This document shows, piece after piece, positions 1 to 7,322 of a stretch of 15,174 nt of DNA. The number at the start of each line of letters is the position of its first letter. The first letter of the stretch is position 1. Below the pieces are notes generated by a model. The model saw nothing but the letters and a program-made list of their open reading frames with translations. It was not told the origin of the DNA and made no database searches. This DNA comes from Crenothrix polyspora (lineage in GTDB: Bacteria; Pseudomonadota; Gammaproteobacteria; Methylococcales; Methylomonadaceae), in the NCBI GenBank assembly GCA_945903675.1, contig CAMDOP010000046.1, positions 1 through 15,174 on the forward strand. Reading direction: 5' to 3'. Both the position numbers and the translations under genes were made by a program.

Positions 1-3
1 AAC

Positions 4-60
4 TGGAGTGCAATAGCTTCAGCTATTGCTTTTTAAAACAGCTGAAGCTGTTTTACTCCA
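4..60. repeat. Double-hairpin repeat element, copy A
   Basis: Two perfect hairpins lie side by side: AATAGCT-TC-AGCTATT (12-27) and AAAACAGCT-GA-AGCTGTTTT (36-55). They are enclosed by the terminal inverted repeat TGGAGT (4-9) and ACTCCA (55-60). The reverse complement of this block matches 3146-3195 at all but a few positions, so this is a repeated element and not an isolated terminator. It has the size and look of a REP-like or mini-MITE unit. It contains no ORF. Confidence 0.75.
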
Positions 61-151
61 AGCCAATAGATGACTTAACTTAATGGCCTTAATACTTTTT
101 TTAAACAGGTGCGCTAATAATCACCTAAACGCTATCTCTCTTTAAGAACAT

Positions 152-157
152 AGGAGA
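152..157 (+). promoter_or_regulatory. Shine-Dalgarno of gmhA supporting a TTG start
   Basis: AGGAGA lies 6 bases before a TTG codon at 164. The next ATG in this frame (residue 14) lies inside the N-terminal helix of the family, so the ribosome binding site decides the start in favour of TTG. Confidence 0.6.
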
Positions 158-163
158 ACTATT

Positions 164-739
164 TTGAAAACATTTGTGACAGAGCTTGAGGAACATCAAG
201 TGATGATCGCTAGCTTAGCAGAGCAGTCTGACGCGATAGAAGCGGCAGGTGCTTTATTAATTGCCACCTTAAAACAAGGCGGTAAGATATTGCTTTGTGG
301 TAATGGTGGTAGTGCGGCTGACTGTCAACATATCGCCGCCGAGTTAATGGTGCGCTATGAAAAAAAACGTCATGCCATGGCCGCTATTGCCTTAACGACA
401 GATAGTTCTATCTTAACAGCCCATGCAAATGATTTTGATTTTGAAACGGTATTTTCCCGTCAAGTTGAAGGCTTAGGAAATGCTAAAGATTGTCTGATTG
501 CTATTTCCACCTCAGGAACCAGCAAGAATATATTGAAAGCCACAGAAGCTGCAAAAGCTAAAGGCATGACCGTGATTGGTTTGACCGGTAATGACGGTGG
601 CGAATTAAGTCAGCTGGCAACCGTTGCGGTAGTTGTGCCTTCAAAAGTAACAGCAAGAATACAAGAAGCTCATATATTAATTGGGCATTGGTGGTGTGGT
701 GTCATTGAGGAGGCATTAAGTGATCGTAGTAACGCCTGA
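164..739 (+). CDS. gmhA: Phosphoheptose isomerase GmhA (sedoheptulose 7-phosphate isomerase)
   Basis: Cytoplasmic enzyme converting D-sedoheptulose 7-phosphate to D-glycero-D-manno-heptose 7-phosphate, the first step of ADP-heptose synthesis for the LPS inner core. The 191 residues match the family length (about 192 in E. coli). It is a single SIS domain: the phosphate-binding loop GNGGS is at 46-50 and STSGTS at 115-120. Glu60 and His175 fall where the catalytic Glu65 and His180 of E. coli GmhA are, the latter within RIQEAHILIGH at 165-175. The start is TTG with a strong Shine-Dalgarno. The stop overlaps the next gene by 20 bp, and the Shine-Dalgarno of hldE (GAGGAGG, 707-713) lies inside this gene, so translation of the two is probably coupled. 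No convincing sigma-70 promoter was seen between the repeat at 4-60 and the start. Confidence 0.95.
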   Translation: MKTFVTELEEHQVMIASLAEQSDAIEAAGALLIATLKQGGKILLCGNGGSAADCQHIAAELMVRYEKKRHAMAAIALTTDSSILTAHANDFDFETVFSRQVEGLGNAKDCLIAISTSGTSKNILKATEAAKAKGMTVIGLTGNDGGELSQLATVAVVVPSKVTARIQEAHILIGHWWCGVIEEALSDRSNA

Positions 740-2144
740 GTTTAGCGCAGCTAGAATTATTGTTATTGGGGATGTCATGCTAGATCGTTATTGGTCTGGG
801 CAGGCTACCCGTATTTCTCCTGAAGCCCCAGTACCTGTAGTTAAGGTTAAATCCATTGAAGACCGCATTGGTGGCGCAGCTAATGTCGCACTTAATATTG
901 CCAAATTAGGCGGGCAAGTTACTTTATTGGGTGTTATTGGTGATGATGCTGAGGGTGAAATAGTTCAACGATTATTAGAAGCTGAAGGTGTCGTGTGCGA
1001 TTTTGTGGTTGAAAAGTCCCTGCGTAGTATCTGCAAATTACGGGTGATGGCGCAGCATCAGCAATTGATACGCTTAGACTTTGAAGATACCCCCATACAG
1101 TTTGATCAAGCAGCCTTGCAATCGGCCTTAATACGTCATTTACCTAAACATGATGTGGTGGTGTTTTCGGATTATGGCAAAGGCACGTTAGTTGATGTAT
1201 CAAGTTTTATTGCCGCTGCTAAGCAGGCTGGCGTTAAAACCTTAGTCGATCCTAAAGGGGTTGATTATCAGCCTTATGCGCTAGCTGATTTAATTACGCC
1301 TAACTTGTCAGAATTAAAAGCAGTGGTTGGTGCTTGTCATGATGAGCAGGAACTCATTGAAAAAGGCCGCGCCTTATTAGCGCAATATCAAATTCCTACG
1401 CTGTTGTTGACGCGTGGTGAAGCGGGCATGACCTTGATTGAAGCTGATCAGGTCCATTCAATACCCGCAAAAGCTAAAGATGTTTTTGATGTGACAGGTG
1501 CTGGCGATACAGTTATTGCTGTGATGGCCTTATGTGTGTCTTTAGAATTACCTTTGATGGAGGCTATGTATTTAGCTAATTTAGCAGGCGGTATTGTCGT
1601 CGGAAAACTAGGTACGTCTACTGTTTCGTTGCAAGAATTAACCCGTGCTATGCATGGCGCCAGAGATTCTTTCTATGGTGTGGTTGCAGAAGATGAATTA
1701 GTAAAACTCTTTGCTAGAGCAAAAGCCTATAATGAAAAAATCATTATGACTAATGGCTGTTTTGATTTATTGCATGCAGGTCATGTCGCTTATTTAGAGC
1801 AAGCAAAAGCCTTAGGCGATCGTTTGTGTGTGGCAGTCAATTCCGATGCCTCAGTTAAACAGCTAAAAGGCGAATCACGACCTATCAACGCCTTAAAAGA
1901 ACGCATGGCTGTTTTAGCCGCCTTAGCTTGTGTTGATTGGGTGGTGGATTTTACTGAAGAAACTCCCGAACGTTTATATTGCAACTTACTGCCCGATGTT
2001 ATTGTTAAGGGCGGTGATTATAGTGCCGAGCAAGTCGTAGGTGGCGATTGTGTTATTAAGGCGGGTGGAGAAGTTAAAATCTTACAGTTTGTTGATGGCC
2101 AATCAACAACGGCGATGATAAATAAAGCAAGAGGTGAGCTATGA
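720..2144 (+). CDS. hldE: Bifunctional heptose 7-phosphate kinase / heptose 1-phosphate adenylyltransferase HldE
   Basis: Two-domain cytoplasmic enzyme of ADP-heptose synthesis. The N-terminal PfkB/ribokinase-type domain (about 1-320) phosphorylates heptose 7-phosphate at C1. It carries GGAANVA at 51-57 and the catalytic GAGD at 260-263, with Asp263 the expected base. The C-terminal nucleotidyltransferase domain (about 340-474) transfers AMP from ATP; it begins with TNGCFDLLHAGH (344-355), whose HAGH is the HxGH motif of cytidylyltransferase-like enzymes. The length of 474 is close to the 477 of E. coli, so this is the fused form and not separate HldA and HldC. The GTG start is preceded at 6 bases by GAGGAGG. 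It overlaps gmhA by 20 bp and hldD by 4 bp (ATGA). Between the two reactions GmhB must remove the C7 phosphate; no gmhB is present in the window. Confidence 0.96.
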   Translation: MIVVTPEFSAARIIVIGDVMLDRYWSGQATRISPEAPVPVVKVKSIEDRIGGAANVALNIAKLGGQVTLLGVIGDDAEGEIVQRLLEAEGVVCDFVVEKSLRSICKLRVMAQHQQLIRLDFEDTPIQFDQAALQSALIRHLPKHDVVVFSDYGKGTLVDVSSFIAAAKQAGVKTLVDPKGVDYQPYALADLITPNLSELKAVVGACHDEQELIEKGRALLAQYQIPTLLLTRGEAGMTLIEADQVHSIPAKAKDVFDVTGAGDTVIAVMALCVSLELPLMEAMYLANLAGGIVVGKLGTSTVSLQELTRAMHGARDSFYGVVAEDELVKLFARAKAYNEKIIMTNGCFDLLHAGHVAYLEQAKALGDRLCVAVNSDASVKQLKGESRPINALKERMAVLAALACVDWVVDFTEETPERLYCNLLPDVIVKGGDYSAEQVVGGDCVIKAGGEVKILQFVDGQSTTAMINKARGEL

Positions 2145-3088
2145 TTATTGTTACAGGCGGTGCAGGCTTTATTGGTAGTAATTTGATTCGAGCCTTAAAT
2201 AAGCGTGGCGAAAGCAATATATTGTTAGTTGATCATTTAGTGAATGGTCGAAAGATGTTGAACATCGCTGATCTTAATATTGCTGATTATATGGATAAAG
2301 CCGAGTTTATCGATAAGTTGGATTTGCCAAGCTTTTTAAACGAGGTTACTGCTGTCTTTCATCAAGGTGCTTGTTCTGCAACTACGGAATGGAATGGCCA
2401 GTATGTGATGGAGAATAATTACACTTATTCAAAGCGCCTATTGCAAGCGTGTATTACCAAGAATGTAGCGTTTATTTATGCGTCTTCAGCTTCTGTTTAT
2501 GGTAACGGTGAGCAAGGGTTTCGGGTAGACCGCAGTTGTGAACAGCCTATTAATATGTATGCTTATTCAAAGTTTCAATTTGATCAATATGTGCGGAGAT
2601 TACTGACGACAACAAATAGTCAAATTGCTGGCTTTCGTTATTTTAATGTTTATGGCCCCGGTGAACAGCATAAGGGTGCGATGAGCAGCACGGCATTTCA
2701 TTTTAATCAGCAAGTGCTTGAACATAACAAAGCAAAATTATTTGCCGGTTGTGATAGCATGGCCAATGGTGAACAGCAACGTGACTTTGTTCATGTTGAT
2801 GATGTTGTCGATGTGAATCTATGGTTTTTAGATCATCCAGAGCAGCGCGGAGTTTTTAATGTCGGTACAGGCAGGGCAGAAACTTTTAATACAGTGGCCA
2901 ATGCCGTTATTGCTTGGCATCAACAAGGAAGTATTGAATATATTCCTTTTCCTGAGCATTTAAAAGGTGCTTATCAGAGTTATACGCAGGCCGATATTTC
3001 AGGATTAAGGCAGGCAGGATATAGCAAAGACTTTTTAACAGTCAAACAAGGTGTTACTCAATATTTGGATTGGTTGAATTCAAAATAA
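2141..3088 (+). CDS. hldD: ADP-L-glycero-D-manno-heptose 6-epimerase HldD
   Basis: Epimerises ADP-D-glycero-beta-D-manno-heptose to the L-glycero form used by LPS heptosyltransferases. Extended short-chain dehydrogenase fold: the NADP-binding GGAGFIG is at 6-12, SSASVYG at 115-121, and the YxxxK pair is Tyr140/Lys144. Lys178 in GEQHKG falls at the same residue number as the second catalytic base in E. coli HldD. The 315 residues are slightly longer than E. coli (310). The ATG overlaps the hldE stop as ATGA, and a GAGGTGAG Shine-Dalgarno lies just upstream, so it is translationally coupled and the last gene of the operon. Copy B of the repeat and a small GC-rich hairpin lie downstream, before the convergent corA gene. 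Confidence 0.96.
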   Translation: MIIVTGGAGFIGSNLIRALNKRGESNILLVDHLVNGRKMLNIADLNIADYMDKAEFIDKLDLPSFLNEVTAVFHQGACSATTEWNGQYVMENNYTYSKRLLQACITKNVAFIYASSASVYGNGEQGFRVDRSCEQPINMYAYSKFQFDQYVRRLLTTTNSQIAGFRYFNVYGPGEQHKGAMSSTAFHFNQQVLEHNKAKLFAGCDSMANGEQQRDFVHVDDVVDVNLWFLDHPEQRGVFNVGTGRAETFNTVANAVIAWHQQGSIEYIPFPEHLKGAYQSYTQADISGLRQAGYSKDFLTVKQGVTQYLDWLNSK

Positions 3089-3145
3089 AGCTTAGTGACT
3101 TTTATATCCTGCGTCACTGCTCACAGTTAAGTAATTTAGCCACTT

Positions 3146-3195
3146 GGAGTAAAGCAGCTTCAGCTGTTTTATAAGGCAATAGCTGAAGCCATACT
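3146..3195. repeat. Double-hairpin repeat element, copy B (inverted relative to copy A)
   Basis: This reads GGAGTAAA-CAGCTTCAGCTG-TTTTA followed by GCAATAGCTGAAGC. It is the reverse complement of the element at 4-60, with only scattered changes through about the first 44 bases; the distal end is degenerate and its ACTCC terminal repeat is lost. It sits between the convergent ends of hldD and corA, where its hairpins could act as a two-way transcription stop or mRNA stabiliser. Together the two copies bracket the heptose operon in opposite orientation. Confidence 0.72.
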
Positions 3196-3223
3196 ACTTT
3201 TTTCGCTTAATTCTGTTTCTTTG

Positions 3224-3240
3224 GGGCGATTCATTCGCCC
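3224..3240. terminator. GC-rich hairpin between convergent hldD and corA
   Basis: GGGCGA-TTCAT-TCGCCC is a perfect 6-bp stem with a 5-base loop. On the plus strand it is followed by TGTTTAGCTTGTCTT, a weak T-rich tail, so it may end the heptose operon transcript. On the minus strand, 3 bases beyond the corA stop, no T tract follows. The motif resembles a short palindrome I recall as common in other proteobacterial genomes, so it could instead be a dispersed repeat. Confidence 0.4.
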
Positions 3241-3243
3241 TGT

Positions 3244-4584
3244 TTAGCTTGTCTTCTTGACTGGTGTAGGTTTCTTAATATTTCTGTTTTCGAAGAATCG
3301 TAAACCAAAAAAGGTTATCCAGCCTATCAGAAATAAACCTAGGGCAAAGCCACCATAAGCTATGGGCCAAGCAACTCCTCCTGCCATCATGGTAAATTCT
3401 GACATACCGCCTATGCCGGCCAAAAGATTGAGTGGCATAAAAATAACGCTAATAATCGTTAAGCGCTTAAGATCTTTGTTTTGGTTGACGTTAATGAAAC
3501 CAACGGTGGCATCCATTTGGAAGTTGATTTTATTAAACAAGAAAGCGGTATGGCCATCCAAAGATTCTATGTCACGTAAAATCTCTCTGACCTCAGTATG
3601 CTGATCTTCTGATAAAAACTTGCCACGCATTAAAAAAGATAAGGCTCTGCGTGTATCTAAAACATTACGACGAATGCGTCCGTTAAGATCTTCTTCTTCA
3701 GCAATAGCCGCCAGTATGTTTTCGGCTTCATCATCGGTCATATGGGATTTAAAGACTTGCCTGCCCACAGCTTCGAGTTCGGTATAAACATCTTCCAGTG
3801 CATTTGCTGAATATTCAACCTCGGCCGCATATAAATCTAGTAATACATCTTTGGCTTCTGAAACATAACCCGATTCTGCACGTGCGCGTAATCGTTGTAA
3901 ACGAAATACCGGTAGTTCTTTGTTGCGTACTGAAAATAAGGTGCCTTTATGTAGAACGAAAGCAACGGCAACGTTGCGTGACTCATCTTTTCTGTCGAGT
4001 AAAAAGTCAGAATGCAAATGCACTTCACCATTTTCTTCTACGTAAAAGCGGGCACTGGTTTCTAAATCGGTTAAACTTTTTGGATTAGGGAGTTCTACAT
4101 CAAAGATGTCTTTTGCCCAAGCGATCTGCTCATCTTCGGGTTTTACCAAATCAATCCAGATAGGATTGGCTCTGGCTAAATCTTCTTTGGTTTCAATGGG
4201 GATTTGTCTTAACCGACCTTCGTGCAAATCAAATACACGTATCATCATGTTTCGATTGCGAGATTTAGTTTCGATAATAAATTCAGCACGTAGTGCTTCA
4301 GCTATTTCTCGCCGCACATCTTCTTTTCGGTCATCACGAAGTAATTGCCAAGTTATTTGTCGGTCTTCTTTAGATAGCGATTCAAGTATTCTCGCGATAA
4401 TTTGGCGATCTAGATTGTCCAGTAGTCTTTGTAGCTCTACTCGGTTTTGCTTGTGTACGAGAGTCTCTACTAAATCATGATGAGGCATATCTTGACGCCG
4501 CACTAAATCTTCAATGAGCTTATGTTTAGCTAATAAGTTTTTGACGGTAGTGAGATGATTTTGAGTGTCTAGGTAGTCATTCAT
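3244..4584 (-). CDS. CorA-family divalent metal transporter with MgtE-like N-terminal region
   Basis: Inner-membrane Mg2+/Co2+ channel-type transporter by family; the actual ion is not shown. Residues 1 to about 105 are a helical, charged segment built like the MgtE N-terminal regulatory domain (LQRLLDNLDRQIIARILESL at 51-70). A CorA cytoplasmic domain follows (about 110-370), with a long acidic/basic helix around 245-345. Two membrane helices lie near 374-393 and 404-428, followed by a basic tail ending KKPTPVKKTS. At the end of the first helix, where CorA has the signature Gly-Met-Asn, this protein reads GGMSEF (392-397), so Asn is replaced by Ser. The 446 residues exceed the about 316 of E. 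coli CorA because of the N-terminal addition. The ATG has AGGAAG 7 bases upstream. It lies 68 bp downstream of the beta-RFAP synthase gene in the same direction, with a stem-loop between them. Confidence 0.85.
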   Translation of the reverse strand: MNDYLDTQNHLTTVKNLLAKHKLIEDLVRRQDMPHHDLVETLVHKQNRVELQRLLDNLDRQIIARILESLSKEDRQITWQLLRDDRKEDVRREIAEALRAEFIIETKSRNRNMMIRVFDLHEGRLRQIPIETKEDLARANPIWIDLVKPEDEQIAWAKDIFDVELPNPKSLTDLETSARFYVEENGEVHLHSDFLLDRKDESRNVAVAFVLHKGTLFSVRNKELPVFRLQRLRARAESGYVSEAKDVLLDLYAAEVEYSANALEDVYTELEAVGRQVFKSHMTDDEAENILAAIAEEEDLNGRIRRNVLDTRRALSFLMRGKFLSEDQHTEVREILRDIESLDGHTAFLFNKINFQMDATVGFINVNQNKDLKRLTIISVIFMPLNLLAGIGGMSEFTMMAGGVAWPIAYGGFALGLFLIGWITFFGLRFFENRNIKKPTPVKKTS

Positions 4585-4628
4585 TTTTTTGCTTCCTGTG
4601 GGGGCAGTGGGCTATTAGATAAGCTAAG

Positions 4629-4648
4629 TTCAGTTAGTAATAACTGAA
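4629..4648. terminator. Stem-loop between beta-RFAP synthase and corA
   Basis: TTCAGTTA-GTAA-TAACTGAA is a perfect 8-bp stem with a 4-base loop, beginning 4 bases beyond the beta-RFAP synthase stop. On the minus strand it is followed by CTTAGCTTATCTAAT, not a clean T run. It is therefore a weak intrinsic terminator or an mRNA 3'-end stabiliser that may separate corA expression from the genes upstream. Confidence 0.4.
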
Positions 4649-4652
4649 TGAT

Positions 4653-5615
4653 CTAAACAACAAAAACATCTCCACCGCTATTACGAGCGCTGGCAGTTAT
4701 AAAGCTTAAATTATCGAAGTGAGCGAACTTTACTTTGGCCTTATCAGTAATAGCTTCTGCTAAGTCTATGCCATCTACTGCACAAAAACCAGTGGGCCCC
4801 CAAGATGTCTGGCCAATAGCGACCGCACCTTGTTCGGCTAACCAGTCCATCGCGCAAGCAACTTCAGGGCTAGTAAAGACGCCTCCTTGAGCTGAAGCGA
4901 AATGTTCACCGACTGAGCGTTGTAATTGAGTAATGACGTCTCCAAACTTACTGAGATCGTTTTCTGCCACAGCTGGTAAACCTTGCATCAGCAATAAATA
5001 ACATAAGCGCGCAGCTTCTTGCTGAGGGAAGGGAGGTAATTCTTTAAAGGCTTGGATTTCTTGTAGGCCATGTAAGCCTTGCCCACGTTGATCCAGTACT
5101 AAAATAAATCGCCAATCACTGGGTATGTCCATATGAACCAGCATGGGTGGGGTAATCGTTTTTTCTCCTCGACCGCCGTCTACGACCAGACCGCCTTGTT
5201 CAAAGATACCAATGCCGATACCCGAGCGTAAGCCTCTATCCATTAGTGCCGCAATGTCTCTTACTGTAAGCCCAAGGCCATAGTAGCTATTTAAAGCCAT
5301 GCCGATAGCTAATGACATTTGGGTCCCAGAACCTAAACCTACATGTTCAGGTATAGCGGTTTCAATGATAACTTCAAGCTGATCGGAAACGTTTAGTGCC
5401 TGACATAGTAAGGTTAAACATTTATCTGCCCGTTGTGCACCAGGACCATTAATAGTGCGTTGCTCTGCATGGGTAATACTTAAGCGAGTAGCCTGTTCAT
5501 TAAGAGCGATGCCAATACTGCCAAAATGACGGGATAAGGATCCGCTTAAGTCAATAAAACCCATATGTAATCTGGCAGGAGCAATAACTGAGACTTTAGA
5601 ATATTGGGCTATCAC
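4653..5615 (-). CDS. Beta-ribofuranosylaminobenzene 5'-phosphate synthase
   Basis: Condenses phosphoribosyl pyrophosphate with 4-hydroxybenzoate or 4-aminobenzoate, with decarboxylation, to begin the arene part of tetrahydromethanopterin, the C1 carrier used by methylotrophs to oxidise formaldehyde. It is a GHMP-kinase-fold protein of 320 residues. The N-terminal APARLHMGFIDLSG is at 12-25, the glycine-rich GHMP loop HVGLGSGTQ at 91-99, SGIGIGIFEQGG at 131-142 and GQTSWGPTGFC at 268-278. These are the conserved blocks I know from this family. The start is GTG at 5615. No Shine-Dalgarno precedes it; the 17 bases before it on the minus strand are pyrimidine-rich. A stop lies 10 codons upstream in frame, and the next ATG (residue 18) would cut a conserved block. 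A TATAAT box and a palindrome lie just upstream. Gene names differ between groups (mptG, orf4), so none is given. Confidence 0.93.
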   Translation of the reverse strand: MIAQYSKVSVIAPARLHMGFIDLSGSLSRHFGSIGIALNEQATRLSITHAEQRTINGPGAQRADKCLTLLCQALNVSDQLEVIIETAIPEHVGLGSGTQMSLAIGMALNSYYGLGLTVRDIAALMDRGLRSGIGIGIFEQGGLVVDGGRGEKTITPPMLVHMDIPSDWRFILVLDQRGQGLHGLQEIQAFKELPPFPQQEAARLCYLLLMQGLPAVAENDLSKFGDVITQLQRSVGEHFASAQGGVFTSPEVACAMDWLAEQGAVAIGQTSWGPTGFCAVDGIDLAEAITDKAKVKFAHFDNLSFITASARNSGGDVFVV

Positions 5616-5632
5616 AAGAGGAGAAAGAGGGA

Positions 5633-5647
5633 GTTGAAAAATTCAAC
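5633..5647. promoter_or_regulatory. 15-bp perfect inverted repeat before beta-RFAP synthase
   Basis: GTTGAA-AAA-TTCAAC has perfect 6-bp arms. It lies 17 bp upstream of the GTG start, over the transcription start predicted from the TATAAT box at 5650-5655. The position suits a repressor operator; a small RNA hairpin is the alternative. No regulator for it is visible in the window. Confidence 0.35.
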
Positions 5648-5649
5648 AA

Positions 5650-5655
5650 ATTATA
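5650..5655 (-). promoter_or_regulatory. Candidate -10 box (TATAAT) for beta-RFAP synthase
   Basis: A perfect TATAAT hexamer is read on the minus strand, giving a leader of about 28 bases. The position 16-18 bases upstream (around CACTCA) is a poor -35 match, so the promoter would be weak or activator-dependent. It lies in the 100-bp gap after the HAD gene, so beta-RFAP synthase may have its own promoter as well as readthrough. Confidence 0.4.
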
Positions 5656-5715
5656 CAGGATTAACGCAAAAATGAGTGAGCTTGAACATGTATATTCAGG
5701 TGATTTTTTCTAAAG

Positions 5716-6396
5716 TCATTGCTGACGTGAGCTGCAGGGGGTGTGCAGCCCAATAATATCGACTAAACTATTCATTTTGGTATCACAAAGGCTTAATGTC
5801 ACAGGATCAATTGTGTTTGTAGCAGGTATCCATATGGCATAAGCTCCGGCACTTTTTGCTGCGACGATGCCCGCATGAGAATCTTCCAGAACTAAACACT
5901 GTTGTATCGGAATATTTAAAATGTCTGCTGCTTTTAAAAAAATATCAGGCTCTGGTTTACCCTGTAAAACATCATCTCGACTAATGATGTGAGTAAAAAT
6001 ATGGGTTAATTTAGCAAAGGCCAGACATTCCTTAGCATTAATAGCACTACTGTTAGTCGCTAAACAATAAGGGATATTTAACTGCATCAATGTTTCTATG
6101 AGTTCATTAAATCCTGGTCGTATATTAATGCCATAGCGAGTAATCTGCTCATGCCAATACAGACCACTGAGTTCATTAAAACACTGCAGATTAAAGTCAG
6201 TGCCAAAATGTTTTAACAATTGTTCGGTGACAGCTTGATAATGTAAGCCAGAGAGTGATTCACAAAAATTATCTGACAGGCTGTAACCCATGGTCTTTGC
6301 TGCTTGTTGCCAAGCTTTAAAATAAGTCGGTTCAGTGTCTAGGACTAAGCCATCCATATCAAAAATAACGGCAGAAAAGTCGTTTAATCTAGGCAC
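5716..6396 (-). CDS. HAD-superfamily phosphatase (beta-phosphoglucomutase-like subclass)
   Basis: Haloacid-dehalogenase fold phosphohydrolase or phosphomutase of unknown substrate. All four motifs are visible with the start used here: nucleophile DMDG at 13-16 (Asp13, Asp15), TNSS at 114-117, Lys147 in GKPEPDIF, and the acidic pair Glu171-Asp172 in LEDSHAG. Between motifs I and II is an alpha-helical cap of the subclass I type. I chose the GTG at 6396 because AGGG lies 6 bases upstream and motif I then begins at residue 13, as is usual. An in-frame ATG at 6420 would add 8 residues and has a poorer Shine-Dalgarno. The start overlaps the 3' end of the nucleotidyltransferase gene by 8 bp, so the two are probably cotranslated. 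Beta-RFAP synthase follows 100 bp downstream, suggesting but not proving a cofactor-related role. Confidence 0.85.
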   Translation of the reverse strand: MPRLNDFSAVIFDMDGLVLDTEPTYFKAWQQAAKTMGYSLSDNFCESLSGLHYQAVTEQLLKHFGTDFNLQCFNELSGLYWHEQITRYGINIRPGFNELIETLMQLNIPYCLATNSSAINAKECLAFAKLTHIFTHIISRDDVLQGKPEPDIFLKAADILNIPIQQCLVLEDSHAGIVAAKSAGAYAIWIPATNTIDPVTLSLCDTKMNSLVDIIGLHTPCSSRQQ

Positions 6397-7318
6397 GAAG
6401 TACCCTAATATATTCACCATGGGCTTCACGACTAGAACCAACGACTATGCGTTTAACTCCGTGTTGGTTTTGTTCGACTATGCCTGATACTAGGACGGTT
6501 TCGCCCTTAAGTGCTTGTCCAGTATAAGTCGCGGTAAAGCAGACGATAGCATCAATTTGTCCGTGCTCTATTTTAAACTCAGCCGGATAATCAAAGCCCT
6601 GCGTATCATCGGTAATAATGCATTCCAAGCTAATAACCTCACATTTCTGATAATTGGCTAAATCAGGCTTCAAGGTTTCATCTATAAAGTTTAAATCAAA
6701 TTTACGGCCATTAATGACAGCTTTATTATATTTACGGCGTTCATGCCAGACATAATCGCTATAGCTTAAGTCACAAGAGCGACGTTGATAAGATGCTTGC
6801 CAGTCTTGCTCGTCTAATTCATGTAAGTGCTGTAATTTGATTAACTCACCAGTGATATCTCGACATTGATGAAAAGCAGTTCGACTGTAACAGACTAAAT
6901 CGATATCCGAACTGGCTTGCTGCGCACCTATTAATAATGAGCCAGTAATACCTGTTTGGGATAAATCCAAACCGCTTTGTTGTAATAACTTACAAAGCTT
7001 GAATAGATCGCTTTCTATAGCATCATGCTGCTTTGCTTGCATTAAATCCTGCAAGCGTTGTTTGGGTCGATGATGTTTAACAATACGCGTTAAAGGCACG
7101 GCATGTAAATGCGCATCTAAAACAGCTGAATAATGCAAATAATCTGGATGATGTTGTTTTAAATAGGCGTTGGCATGCTCAGTAGTGAACTTATTCCAAA
7201 TAGAGTCTATTTTAATATAACGTAAAAAACATAAGACCTGATCTTGCTCAGTACCTGAACTGACTACGGCGAAAACAAGCCCTTCGCTGGTTTCTATAAA
7301 ATCTTTGGCAACTATAAT
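6389..7318 (-). CDS. Archaeal-type predicted nucleotidyltransferase with probable ATT start
   Basis: Member of the polymerase-beta-like nucleotidyltransferase superfamily; substrate unknown. The core motif is GITGSLLIG at 123-131 followed by DID at 138-140, the glycine-serine plus paired-aspartate metal site. The region before it (KDFIETSEGLVFAVV at 5-19, then PLTRIVKHHRPKQ around 75-87) resembles a family I recall from archaea (COG1665-type). The first ordinary start codon in frame is TTG at 7138, with no Shine-Dalgarno, and it would remove 60 residues of open, family-like sequence. The frame stays open to a stop at 7343-7345 with no ATG, GTG or TTG. An ATT at 7318 has AGGAG 7 bases upstream, so I take ATT as the start (309 aa). 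The stop overlaps the HAD gene. Position directly before HAD and beta-RFAP synthase suggests a link to methanopterin or another archaeal-like cofactor; this is inference. Confidence 0.78.
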   Translation of the reverse strand: MIVAKDFIETSEGLVFAVVSSGTEQDQVLCFLRYIKIDSIWNKFTTEHANAYLKQHHPDYLHYSAVLDAHLHAVPLTRIVKHHRPKQRLQDLMQAKQHDAIESDLFKLCKLLQQSGLDLSQTGITGSLLIGAQQASSDIDLVCYSRTAFHQCRDITGELIKLQHLHELDEQDWQASYQRRSCDLSYSDYVWHERRKYNKAVINGRKFDLNFIDETLKPDLANYQKCEVISLECIITDDTQGFDYPAEFKIEHGQIDAIVCFTATYTGQALKGETVLVSGIVEQNQHGVKRIVVGSSREAHGEYIRVLRA

Positions 7319-7322
7319 GACT

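Noticed and set aside
4..60. CRISPR-like or plain terminator reading of the 5' repeat
   Set aside because: There are no regularly spaced direct repeats. The second copy at 3146-3195 in inverted orientation favours a dispersed element.
4106..4480. 124-codon plus-strand ORF opposite corA
   Set aside because: It is serine- and arginine-rich low-complexity sequence antisense to a clear CorA gene, as expected for a shadow frame.
6397..6441. Longer starts for the HAD phosphatase
   Set aside because: The GTG at 6396 has the better Shine-Dalgarno and puts motif I at the usual distance from the N-terminus. The ATG at 6420 remains possible.
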